From Caldora sp965222765 (lineage in GTDB: Bacteria; Cyanobacteriota; Cyanobacteriia; Cyanobacteriales; Coleofasciculaceae): 64,000 nucleotides of DNA. The stretch spans positions 1-64,000 of the forward strand of contig CBDCVG010000086.1 of the NCBI GenBank assembly GCA_965222765.1, given 5' to 3'. The notes under the pieces are model-generated. The model did no database searches. It worked only from the letters and a program-made list of their open reading frames with translations, and was not told the DNA's origin. Each line of letters starts with the position of its first letter. The first letter of the stretch is position 1. Below are positions 1 to 7,362 of the stretch, piece by piece. Position numbers and translations under genes: made by a program.

Positions 1-22
1 CCCAGCGGCACCCTAAATTACC

Positions 23-328
23 ATGGCTAACACAAACACTACACAAGCAATTGAAGCACTCGCTGCCGAAATTGGCGAAAACATTTACATTGACGTGGCT
101 AAGTGGCATCTTTACTTGAGAGAAGCTCATCTAAATACCACTTTGGCAGAACAAATCTATCCTCTGCTCACAGCTAATTCTCTGAAAGAAGACCAGGTAT
201 TGCAAATCCTCCAAAATATACCTGTGAAAATCGGGGGTAAACGGGAAATCCCCCTAGGTGATTTGATACCGGTGCAGTGTCAGATGAACCTGATGGATTT
301 GCTTGAGGAATTTCAGCGGAATATTTGA
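23..328 (+). CDS. DUF3181 family protein
   Basis: A 101-residue protein that I recognise as the cyanobacterial DUF3181 family; the function is unknown. It has no signal peptide, membrane segment or cysteines, and looks like a small soluble mixed alpha/beta protein. Key conserved stretches are IGENIYIDVAKWHLYL near residue 17 and the LAEQIYPLL stretch near 41. The length matches the family. The ATG start lies 22 bases from the window edge, so upstream context is not visible. The TGA stop at 326-328 is also the first part of the right end (TGACATACTCCCC) of the adjacent IS200/IS605 element. Family assignment is from memory of the family pattern; function is not inferred. Confidence 0.85.
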   Translation: MANTNTTQAIEALAAEIGENIYIDVAKWHLYLREAHLNTTLAEQIYPLLTANSLKEDQVLQILQNIPVKIGGKREIPLGDLIPVQCQMNLMDLLEEFQRNI

Positions 329-520
329 CATACTCCCCAGCCTTGCATGCGTGGGGATTCTTGTTCATGGTTCATAGAAATCCACTTGCAATATCTGGTC
401 TCCCATCCATAACAGAGGCGGTTTTCTCCCCATGCTTTCCCTCTTACGAGGCAGATTCCTTTTGCCCAAAGGTACTGTTTTTCCATTCCATACCCAGAAC
501 TTTCATGCCTTTTTTTAAGA
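327..520 (-). ncRNA. Putative omega (guide) RNA of the tnpB element
   Basis: In IS200/IS605 elements the guide RNA is transcribed in the tnpB direction, overlaps the 3' end of tnpB and ends at the element right end, with the guide taken from flanking DNA. Here the corresponding stretch is the last bases of tnpB plus the non-coding tail to the right-end hairpin at 327-355. The guide would then be read from the 3' end of the DUF3181 gene. The position is by analogy only; the 5' limit is a guess. Confidence 0.35.
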
Positions 521-1607
521 TATTAGTTGCCGCGTTTGTATCTCGACACAGTTCTATCTTACAGTTAGGGCATGAATGAGTTCTGGTGCTCAGGCTTTTC
601 TTCGCTCGATGACCACAATTAGAACAATCTTGAGATGTATAGTGGGGAGAAACCTTCACCACTGCCTTATCCCAGATTTTTCCGTAGTAGTCTAACCATT
701 GAGTGAACTGATACCAACTAGCATCATTAATTGATTTAGCCAAGTGATGATTCTTGACCATATTTGACACCTTTAAATCTTCATAGACAATCACATCGTT
801 AGAGTGAACTACGCATCGAGCTTGTTTGATAGCCCAATCCTTACGCTGTCTTTGGATTTTCAGGTGAGTTCTACCTAATCTTTTTCTTGCCTTGTGATAA
901 TTGTTTGACTGAGGCTTTTGGTTTTTATCAAACTTCTTGCTTAATCGTCTTTGCTGCTTCTTTAACCGTTTCTCTGACTTCCGGAGATACTGAGGATACA
1001 CTACCGCATTATCATTTTGGTCTTTGTAGAAATATTTCAAACCCAGGTCTAATCCGATAACATTTCCCGTATATTGTCCTGGTTCATTTCGGTCAGCATC
1101 AAAGCAAAATTGAGCATAATAGCCATCTGCCCTACGAACCACACGAACTCGATTAATCTTAAGCCGAAATAGGTCTTCCCTCGTTGTTTTATCGCAATAT
1201 AAAGATAATGTACCAATCTGAAAACCATCTGTGAAAGCAATATTCATACGCTCTTGAGACAACTTCCATCCTGAGACTTTGTACTCGAGGGAGCGACCGT
1301 GTTTTTGAAATTGGGGATAACCCTTTTTCTGGTGTTGCTTTCGGCAACGATGATAGAAATTAGAGATGGATTGCCAAGCTCTTTCGGCACTAGCTTGACG
1401 TGCTGCAGAATTGAGCTTTTTGGCAAAAGGAAACTCTTGAGCTAAGTCCTTACACAAGGCATACAAATCCGCTTTAGTTGTGCCTGGGTTATCCATCCAG
1501 TACCGGAGTGCCTTGTTTCTAATAAACTGGGCAGTGCGGATGGCATCATCAAGAGCTAAATATTGCTGCTGGGTGCCGTTGAGTAGTTTGGCTTCTCTAA
1601 CTATCAT
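444..1607 (-). CDS. tnpB: TnpB, RNA-guided endonuclease of IS200/IS605 element
   Basis: A 387-residue TnpB protein. TnpB proteins are RNA-guided DNA endonucleases, ancestral to Cas12, that keep the element in the genome by cutting the empty donor site. All three RuvC acidic positions are visible: D187 in GLDLGLKYF, E276 in VYEDLKVSN and D356 in CRDTNAATNI. The C-terminal four-cysteine zinc finger is complete (C328, C331, C346, C349). The N-terminal OrfB_IS605 region starts at MIVREAKLLNG, and a basic stretch (about 208-257) lies in the middle. There is no frameshift or stop, so it may be active. The guide RNA is expected to overlap its 3' end and the element right end. Family identification is firm; activity is inference. 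Confidence 0.95.
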   Translation of the reverse strand: MIVREAKLLNGTQQQYLALDDAIRTAQFIRNKALRYWMDNPGTTKADLYALCKDLAQEFPFAKKLNSAARQASAERAWQSISNFYHRCRKQHQKKGYPQFQKHGRSLEYKVSGWKLSQERMNIAFTDGFQIGTLSLYCDKTTREDLFRLKINRVRVVRRADGYYAQFCFDADRNEPGQYTGNVIGLDLGLKYFYKDQNDNAVVYPQYLRKSEKRLKKQQRRLSKKFDKNQKPQSNNYHKARKRLGRTHLKIQRQRKDWAIKQARCVVHSNDVIVYEDLKVSNMVKNHHLAKSINDASWYQFTQWLDYYGKIWDKAVVKVSPHYTSQDCSNCGHRAKKSLSTRTHSCPNCKIELCRDTNAATNILKKGMKVLGMEWKNSTFGQKESAS

Positions 1608-1809
1608 GGTTATATTTTATCAGAAAATATCGCAGATAAAAGATTAAAATAAAATAAAAGCCGTCCTAGAAGGACGGGGCTTTAAACCCATTATTTTGGT
1701 AAAGCTCAAAGGGTCAAGGTTGAAGAGAAAAAGATGACGATAACTCATCCCCCGGAAGACAACTACAATTGACAAATTAGTCTAAGTGCTACAATGATCA
1801 GGCGTAGCT

Positions 1810-1882
1810 GGGGAATTAGCTCAGTTGGTAGAGCGCTGCGATCGCACCGCAGAGGTCAGGGGTTCAAATCCCCTATTCTCCA
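1810..1882 (+). tRNA. tRNA-Ala(CGC)
   Basis: A 73-nt cloverleaf can be folded by eye. The acceptor arms GGGGAAT and ATTCTCC pair with one G-U; the D arm is GCTC/GAGC, the anticodon stem CTGCG/CGCAG with loop ATCGCAC, and the T arm AGGGG/CCCCT with TTCAAAT. The anticodon is CGC, reading GCG (alanine). The discriminator base is A and CCA is not encoded. The anticodon arm contains a HIP1 octamer (GCGATCGC, 1838-1845). An open frame runs through the tRNA into ureB, but it is not a real gene start. Confidence 0.95.
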
Positions 1883-1967
1883 TAATCTTTGTGCCGGTTG
1901 CCAAATTATTCATCTTTCGACTGAATATAACATTAGGAATAATCAAGGACAAAGGAGTAGAGAGTTA

Positions 1968-2282
1968 GTGATTCCAGGTGAAATTTTGGTACAAGAAGGG
2001 GAAATTGAACTAAACGCGGGGCGTCCCATACTCAGACTAAGTGTAGCAAATCGTGGTGATCGACCAATCCAGGTTGGGTCTCACTTTCATTTCTATGAGG
2101 TAAATGAAGCTTTGGAGTTTGAGCGAGAGCAAGCAAGAGGTATGCGACTGAATATACCTGCTGGAACAGCAGTACGCTTTGAGCCAGGGGATCAACGGGA
2201 AGTGAAGTTAGTTGCCTTAGTTGGTAATCGCCAAGTTTACGGTTTCAATAACAAAGTTAATGGTTCTTTAGAGCAAAAATAG
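1968..2282 (+). CDS. ureB: Urease subunit beta
   Basis: A 104-residue urease beta chain, one of three structural subunits of the nickel urease that hydrolyses urea to ammonia and CO2. The start IPGEILVQEGEIELNAGR, the NRGDRPIQVGSHFHF motif and the EPGDQREVKLV tail match the family over its whole length. I chose the GTG at 1968 because AAGGAG stands 10 bases upstream (1952-1957) and because family members begin at this point; the longer frame runs back into the tRNA. No ureA, ureC or accessory genes are in the window, so the urease genes are scattered, as in some other cyanobacteria. A hairpin follows the gene. Confidence 0.93.
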   Translation: MIPGEILVQEGEIELNAGRPILRLSVANRGDRPIQVGSHFHFYEVNEALEFEREQARGMRLNIPAGTAVRFEPGDQREVKLVALVGNRQVYGFNNKVNGSLEQK

Positions 2283-2296
2283 AGCAATCTAATTTC

Positions 2297-2331
2297 AGCT
2301 AATCCCACGCCTTTTAAACGTGAGATTAGCT
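2297..2331 (+). terminator. Stem-loop after ureB
   Basis: The inverted arms AGCTAATCCCACG and CGTGAGATTAGCT (one internal mismatch region) enclose a short A/T-rich loop 14 bases past the ureB stop. The following T-run is weak, so termination is likely but not certain. Confidence 0.5.
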
Positions 2332-2539
2332 TAAGTACTGTTTGTTTCTCGTACAAGATCATTTTACAAAAATTCACATAATCTATATAATCAGGTAGAC
2401 CAGCTCATAACCATAATGTGCTTAAATTTTCCCACTATCGGCAAGTCGCCAAATGTCATGGTTTGATAACTTGCTCGCTTACACCCGCACACTAGGTGCT
2501 GAGCTACTTGACAAAGACAAAACGCTCTTATAAACCAAT

Positions 2540-4036
2540 ATGCACATTGGATTTCTCAACCCTCAGGGTAACTTCAATTCAGCAGATAGTTATATAACCG
2601 AACATCCTGACTTTGGTGGTCAACTAGTCTATGTCAAAGAAGTTGCCATAGCAATGGCTCACAAGGGTCACAAAGTTGATATCCTCACCCGTCAAATTAT
2701 AGACCCAGATTGGCCAGAGTTTGCTGAGGTGTTTGATAGTTATCCTAATGTAGAAAATGTCCGCATCATTCGTTTACCAGCTGGTCCTAAAGAATTCCTG
2801 CGCAAAGAGTTGCTGTGGCCCTATTTGGGTAGTGAATGGGTACCCAATATTCTGAAATTTTATCAGGAGGAGGGTAGCTTACCAGATTTTATGACCACCC
2901 ACTATGCTGATGGGGGACTCTGTGGGGCTCTAATTGAAGATAAAACAGGTATACCCTTCTCCTTTACTGCCCATTCCCTGGGGGCACAGAAGATGGACAA
3001 ACTGAACATAACTCCAGAAAATCTAGCTGAGAAGGACAAGTATTATCACTTTGGACGCCGCCTCCTGGTTGAACGTCTGAGTATGAATCGCTCCACTGTT
3101 AATATTACCAATACTGAGCAAGAACGGCTCAAACAATACATTCATCATGCCTATCATGGAGCAACTGAGGTAGGCGATGATAGTCGCTTTGCGGTGATTC
3201 CACCGGGAGTAGACCCCAAAATGTTTAGTAGTGAAGCTCGTGCACATAATGAGGAACCAACCTACCAATTAGTTGAGGAACGACTGGCACGAGACATCAC
3301 TGAATCACGGCGGCACTTACCTGTAATTTTGGCATCAAGCCGATTAGATCCGAAAAAAAACCTTTTAGGTTTAGTGCAAGCTTTTGCACAAAGCCCAACT
3401 CTTCAGGAGAAAGCCAACATTGTTCTGATTACTGGCGGATTAGATAATGCACTCAAAGAACCAGCTAAAGATGAACAGACAGAAAAAATGGTTTTGGCTC
3501 CTATCCGTGAAGTAGTTCAAGCCAATGACTTGTGGGGTAAGATTAGTGCTTTTTCTGTACCGGATCAACCAGCACTAGCTGCAACCTATCGATTTTTGGC
3601 AAAACGCCGCTCAGTGTTCACTCTAACTGCTCTCTACGAACCCTTTGGTCTTGCCCCCTTAGAAGCAGCAGCAGCAGGTTTACCAGTAGTAGCGACTAAA
3701 AATGGTGGTTTGAGTGAGAGTTTGCAAGAGGGAGAGCAAAAATATGGAGTATTGATAGATCCAGAAGATAATGCTGATATTGCCAAGGGTTTGGAGCAAT
3801 TGTTATGTGATGATCAAGAGTGGCAGAACTATGCACAGGAGGCTCAGCAACGGGTACTCAATTGCTACACTTGGGAAGCTACGGCAACAGGTTATCTAAA
3901 TATCATTGAGAAGACTTTGAACTCCTCTGAGGAAAATCAATCTGCTGAACTCCTACCAATCCATCCCTATTTCCTTACTCCACAATCAGGGGCTGATATT
4001 TCCCTAGAAGAGTTGAGCAACCTCTACTTTGGTTGA
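2540..4036 (+). CDS. Sucrose-phosphate synthase (GT4, SPS type)
   Basis: A 498-residue retaining glycosyltransferase of family GT4. It closely resembles the single-domain bacterial sucrose-phosphate synthase of Halothermothrix type, which makes sucrose-6-phosphate from a nucleotide-glucose donor and fructose-6-phosphate. Diagnostic features are the N-terminal FLNPQGNF, EHPDFGGQLVYVKE, the TAHSLGAQKM motif, VIPPGVDP, ASSRLDPKKN and the E-x7-E motif EPFGLAPLE. There is no C-terminal phosphatase domain, so a separate sucrose-phosphate phosphatase would be needed. Sucrose synthase is an alternative, but the length and the N-terminus favour SPS. A short 26-codon frame ends 6 bases before the ATG. 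A hairpin lies about 70 bases downstream. Confidence 0.85.
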   Translation: MHIGFLNPQGNFNSADSYITEHPDFGGQLVYVKEVAIAMAHKGHKVDILTRQIIDPDWPEFAEVFDSYPNVENVRIIRLPAGPKEFLRKELLWPYLGSEWVPNILKFYQEEGSLPDFMTTHYADGGLCGALIEDKTGIPFSFTAHSLGAQKMDKLNITPENLAEKDKYYHFGRRLLVERLSMNRSTVNITNTEQERLKQYIHHAYHGATEVGDDSRFAVIPPGVDPKMFSSEARAHNEEPTYQLVEERLARDITESRRHLPVILASSRLDPKKNLLGLVQAFAQSPTLQEKANIVLITGGLDNALKEPAKDEQTEKMVLAPIREVVQANDLWGKISAFSVPDQPALAATYRFLAKRRSVFTLTALYEPFGLAPLEAAAAGLPVVATKNGGLSESLQEGEQKYGVLIDPEDNADIAKGLEQLLCDDQEWQNYAQEAQQRVLNCYTWEATATGYLNIIEKTLNSSEENQSAELLPIHPYFLTPQSGADISLEELSNLYFG

Positions 4037-4102
4037 TGATTATTAACAGCAGAGGTAGAATCGGGAGCATCTCAAAGTTGCAAATTTATCATTGAGTAGT
4101 TA

Positions 4103-4132
4103 TCAGCTGTCAGCTTTTTGGCTGACAGCTGA
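4103..4132 (+). terminator. Stem-loop after sucrose-phosphate synthase
   Basis: Perfect 12-bp arms TCAGCTGTCAGC and GCTGACAGCTGA enclose a TTTTTG loop. It can act as a terminator, although the palindromic CAGCTG motif is also common in dispersed cyanobacterial repeats. It ends 8 bases before a MITE. Confidence 0.5.
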
Positions 4133-4140
4133 ACGCTAAT

Positions 4141-4433
4141 TAGGGCTTACTGCATGAGTGTGGAAGCTATACCAGACAAGGCTTTTAATCATTTTTTACC
4201 TTGTCAAGTGCGGTGTAAATTCAATCAAATGGGCTCAAAACCCTTGCATAATGGAAAAAATCTGGGAGCTAATCGAGGGGTAATTCACTCATTACTCTCG
4301 AGAAAGAAGGCAATAGGCAATAGGCAATAGGGAAGAGAATTGTTTCTCCGATTCAATTGGGCTAAATCCCTATTCATTATTCATTATTCATTACTTCACA
4401 AACCGAATCAATCGACTTTTTCAGCAAACCCTA
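4141..4433 (+). repeat. MITE, family M1, reaching coaE
   Basis: About 293 bp with imperfect terminal inverted repeats. The left end is TAGGGCTTACTG and the right end CAGCAAACCCTA; with flanks, the palindrome extends to GCTAATTAGGG. The first 110 bp match the interior of two other copies (45515-45729 and 48035-48241). Inside are heptamer runs (GCAATAG three times; TTCATTA runs). There is no coding capacity. TA at both edges suggests a Tc1/IS630-type target. The right end is 7 bp from the coaE ATG, so the whole coaE leader is element DNA. Confidence 0.75.
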
Positions 4434-4440
4434 ATTAGCT

Positions 4441-5046
4441 ATGAACAAAAAATGTCTAATTGGTTTAAGTGGGGGCATTGGCACTGGTAAAACTACAGTC
4501 TCGAATTATCTAGCTACAACCTACCAGCTACCAGTATTAGATGCGGATGTCTATGCTAGAGAAGCTGTGGAACTCGGTTCGCCGATACTTGATAAGCTTT
4601 TTAAACACTACGGTGCAGAGATTCAGTTACCCGATGGTAGCCTCAACCGCCGACGCTTGGGGGAAATTGTGTTTAGCAATCCAGAACAGAAGCAGTGGTT
4701 GGAGCAACAGATACATCCTTATGTGCGCGATCGCTTCAGAGCCGAACTCGCTACACTCACTGATTCTATAGTAGTATTGGTCATTCCTTTACTCTTTGAA
4801 GCTGGCTTGACTAATTTAGTTACTGAAATTTGGGTAGTTAGCTGTTCAGCACAACAACAACTAAAGAGAATTAGGAAGCGGAATAACCTTTCCCCAGAAC
4901 AAGCCCAAGCTCGAATTAATAGTCAGTTACCTCTAGAAGAAAAGGTAGTTCGTGCTGATGTGGTGCTAGATAACTCCTCAACCTTGGATGTACTGCTAAG
5001 GCAAGTTGATGCTGCTATCAACTTAACCCTTGCTGATGTGAAATAA
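4441..5046 (+). CDS. coaE: Dephospho-CoA kinase
   Basis: A 201-residue P-loop kinase catalysing the last step of coenzyme A synthesis, ATP-dependent phosphorylation of dephospho-CoA at the ribose 3'-hydroxyl. The Walker A motif GGIGTGKTT (about residues 11-19), DADVYAREAV, LNRRRLGEIVF, the IHPYVRDRF segment and VVLVIPLLFEAGLT are all standard CoaE landmarks, and the length is normal. The ATG is preceded within 7 bp by the end of a MITE, so promoter and ribosome site probably lie in repeat DNA. It stands alone between the MITE and the porin gene. Confidence 0.95.
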   Translation: MNKKCLIGLSGGIGTGKTTVSNYLATTYQLPVLDADVYAREAVELGSPILDKLFKHYGAEIQLPDGSLNRRRLGEIVFSNPEQKQWLEQQIHPYVRDRFRAELATLTDSIVVLVIPLLFEAGLTNLVTEIWVVSCSAQQQLKRIRKRNNLSPEQAQARINSQLPLEEKVVRADVVLDNSSTLDVLLRQVDAAINLTLADVK

Positions 5047-5254
5047 AAATCATATCAGTTTGATTTAATTTTTAGTTTAATTTGCGTTAATTTTTTCTTA
5101 ACCAAAATAGTCTAAAAAAGAAGTTTTTTTTACAGAAAACATCCTCAAAAATGTCAACCTTTTCCTGTATAGTAAAAGGCGAAAACACCATCGCTGATTA
5201 AATCAAGTTTGTGTTTTTCTAGATTTCATCCGGTGTGAGGATTATTAAGACATT

Positions 5255-7156
5255 ATGTCAACAATTTTTTGGAATAGTTTAAGAATCACTCCAGCTCTTT
5301 TGGGAGCTTCCTTATTAGTTGTCGGCAACACCTATGCTGCTGAAATTGCTCCAGAGGAAGCAGCAACTAATACCATCAGCGAAGTGACAAGCACAGTAGA
5401 ACCTACGACTGAAGCTTTAACTCTGCTGCCTGAGACGACTGCGGAGTCTACCTCGACGTCTGAGAGTACAGTTCTAGAGGCGTCAACAGAATCCCTGACA
5501 CCAATACAGGTAAGCCCAAGCTTTGACTTGGCAGATAATACTTTACCTCAGCAACTGCCAGCTTCGGATAACACCAATCAAGTTTTAGAACAAATCGAGT
5601 CCTACAGCAAACCACTCGACGAGAACGATAATATCCAACCCCAGCTCACCAGCATTACCGAGCTTCGTGACGTTTCCCCAGGAGACTGGGCTTACGATGC
5701 TTTGCGGGAGCTAGTGGAAGACTACAAGTGTCTTGTAGGATACCCTGACCGTACTTTCCGGGGCAATCGACCCACCAGCCGCTACGAATTTGCTGCTGGT
5801 TTAAGAGCTTGTTTAGACCGGATTCAGGAACTTATTGCCGCAGGTGGCGTAGTTACTGAAGAGGATTTAGAAACACTCAGAACCCTGATTCAGCAGTTTG
5901 ATGCCGAATTAGCAGTGTTGGGAACCCGAGTGGACAACTTGGATGCGCGGGTAGCATTTTTGGAAGACCATCAGTTTTCTACTACCACCAAGCTCAAAGG
6001 TGAGGTAATCTTTGCGATCGCAGATGCCTTTGGTGAAGAGACAGCTGTGGCTAGTCCTGGTGGAACTGATGGTGATGATAATGATTTTGATGTCAACACT
6101 ATCTTCGCCAACCGAGTACGCCTGAACTTTGAAACCAGCTTTACGGGAAGAGATAAGCTGAGAACCCGTTTGCAAGCCAGGAATATGACACAGTTTGACG
6201 AGAGTGTTACTGGCACAAGAATGACCCGCCTGGCCTTTGATGATACTAATGGCAACGATTTTGAGATTGGTGAACTCTGGTATCGCTTCCCCATTGGTGA
6301 GAGTATCATGGTTCAGGTTGATGCTACTGAAGCTGAGTTTCAAGACACTGTAATTAATGTAGTCAATCCTCTGTTTGCTAGCAGTGGTAGTGGTGCTATT
6401 TCCCGTTTTGGACGTTTCAACCCAATCTACCGTGTCCGTGATGGTGCTGGCGCAGCAATAACCTTTGATCTAGGTGAATTTGCAGAACTCTCAGCAGGCT
6501 ATATTGCTGATGAATCAAGTGATCCCAATCCGAGTGAAGGACTATTTAACGGTACCTACAAAGCTCTCGGTCAGCTGACCCTAAAACCTACTGATTTCTT
6601 AACTATAGCCGGAACCTATGCTCACTCTTACTACCGAGGAGGAAGAGTCAGGATTGCTGGTGATACAGGTAGTGGTTTCGCAAATTTCCCCTTTGCTGAT
6701 TTTGTCAATGGTGGCAATGCTGCCACTTCTGCTAATGAGTACGGTATCCAGGCAAACCTCAAGTTTGGCAAATTTTCTGTTGGTGGTTGGGTAGGTTACC
6801 AAAATGTCATCTTGGAGGAAGCAGGTGTATTCACATCCAACGGAGAACTAATAGCACGAGGAACTGACAGGGACATTTGGAACTGGTCTGCCAACATAGG
6901 CATTGTAGACGTAGGCAGCAAAGGCAGTAAGCTAGGTTTAATCTTTGGTATGCCACCTCGTGCCCGTGGTAGCGAATTGCCAAGTGGTGTTAATCGAGAT
7001 AGTGATACCTCTTATCACATTGAGGGCTTATACAACTATAAGCTAAGTAAAAATATTTCCATAACCCCTGGTGTGCTTGTGATTCTTAACCCAGAACACA
7101 ATGACAACAACGACACCATTTTTGTTGGAACTATCCGCACTGTCTTTAAGTTCTAA
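5255..7156 (+). CDS. SLH-domain outer-membrane porin (iron uptake porin type)
   Basis: A 633-residue cyanobacterial major outer-membrane porin of the SomA/iron-uptake-porin group. A signal peptide ends near residue 29 (GNTYAAE). A Thr/Ser/Glu-rich spacer follows to about residue 135. One SLH domain (about 138-197, starting DVSPGDWAYDAL) would bind the peptidoglycan-linked polysaccharide. A short coiled coil (about 200-237, with VDNLDARVAFLEDHQ) comes next, and then an OprB-like beta barrel to the terminal phenylalanine (RTVFKF), as expected for outer-membrane insertion. The 5' untranslated stretch of about 200 bases is AT-rich. Two cysteines in the SLH region are typical. It probably carries small solutes or iron; the exact substrate is not visible. 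Confidence 0.9.
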   Translation: MSTIFWNSLRITPALLGASLLVVGNTYAAEIAPEEAATNTISEVTSTVEPTTEALTLLPETTAESTSTSESTVLEASTESLTPIQVSPSFDLADNTLPQQLPASDNTNQVLEQIESYSKPLDENDNIQPQLTSITELRDVSPGDWAYDALRELVEDYKCLVGYPDRTFRGNRPTSRYEFAAGLRACLDRIQELIAAGGVVTEEDLETLRTLIQQFDAELAVLGTRVDNLDARVAFLEDHQFSTTTKLKGEVIFAIADAFGEETAVASPGGTDGDDNDFDVNTIFANRVRLNFETSFTGRDKLRTRLQARNMTQFDESVTGTRMTRLAFDDTNGNDFEIGELWYRFPIGESIMVQVDATEAEFQDTVINVVNPLFASSGSGAISRFGRFNPIYRVRDGAGAAITFDLGEFAELSAGYIADESSDPNPSEGLFNGTYKALGQLTLKPTDFLTIAGTYAHSYYRGGRVRIAGDTGSGFANFPFADFVNGGNAATSANEYGIQANLKFGKFSVGGWVGYQNVILEEAGVFTSNGELIARGTDRDIWNWSANIGIVDVGSKGSKLGLIFGMPPRARGSELPSGVNRDSDTSYHIEGLYNYKLSKNISITPGVLVILNPEHNDNNDTIFVGTIRTVFKF

Positions 7157-7197
7157 TCCTTTTGGTTTCAACCATCTAAACAGAATGTGAACTTAAG

Positions 7198-7229
7198 CTG
7201 GCGAAGAGTAGTACTTCTTCGCCAGTTTT
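7198..7229 (+). terminator. Rho-independent terminator of the porin gene
   Basis: The arms CTGGCGAAGA and TCTTCGCCAG (10 bp, perfect) close an 8-base loop and are followed by TTTTGG, 41 bases after the porin stop. Confidence 0.85.
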
Positions 7230-7362
7230 GGTATTATTTGAACTCTCAGGACTAATACCAAATCCGGCACAGATACAGCAAATTTCATCTAAGTGGGGTA
7301 GACAAGGACAGGCAAGATGCCTATTCCACAAGATTTCTATTGTGGCTTTTTGACGGTAGTTC

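Larger units (their letters stand above)
327..1690 (-). mobile_element. IS200/IS605-family element, tnpB only (IS1341 type)
   Basis: The element lies on the minus strand. Its right end is at about 327-370, where GACATACTCCCC is followed by a hairpin whose arms CCCCA and TGGGG close a short loop before ATTCTTG. Its left end is at about 1655-1690, where a strong hairpin (CCGTCCT/AGGACGG) is followed by GGCTTTAAACCCA. Such subterminal hairpins without inverted-repeat ends are typical of IS200/IS605. There is no tnpA (Y1 transposase) gene between the ends, so it would depend on a transposase in trans. Exact cleavage sites are not determined. The right end overlaps the stop codon of the DUF3181 gene. 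Confidence 0.8.

Noticed and set aside
1794..1967. N-terminal extension of the ureB frame
   Set aside because: It runs through the tRNA-Ala gene; UreB proteins start at the GTG at 1968, which has its own ribosome site.
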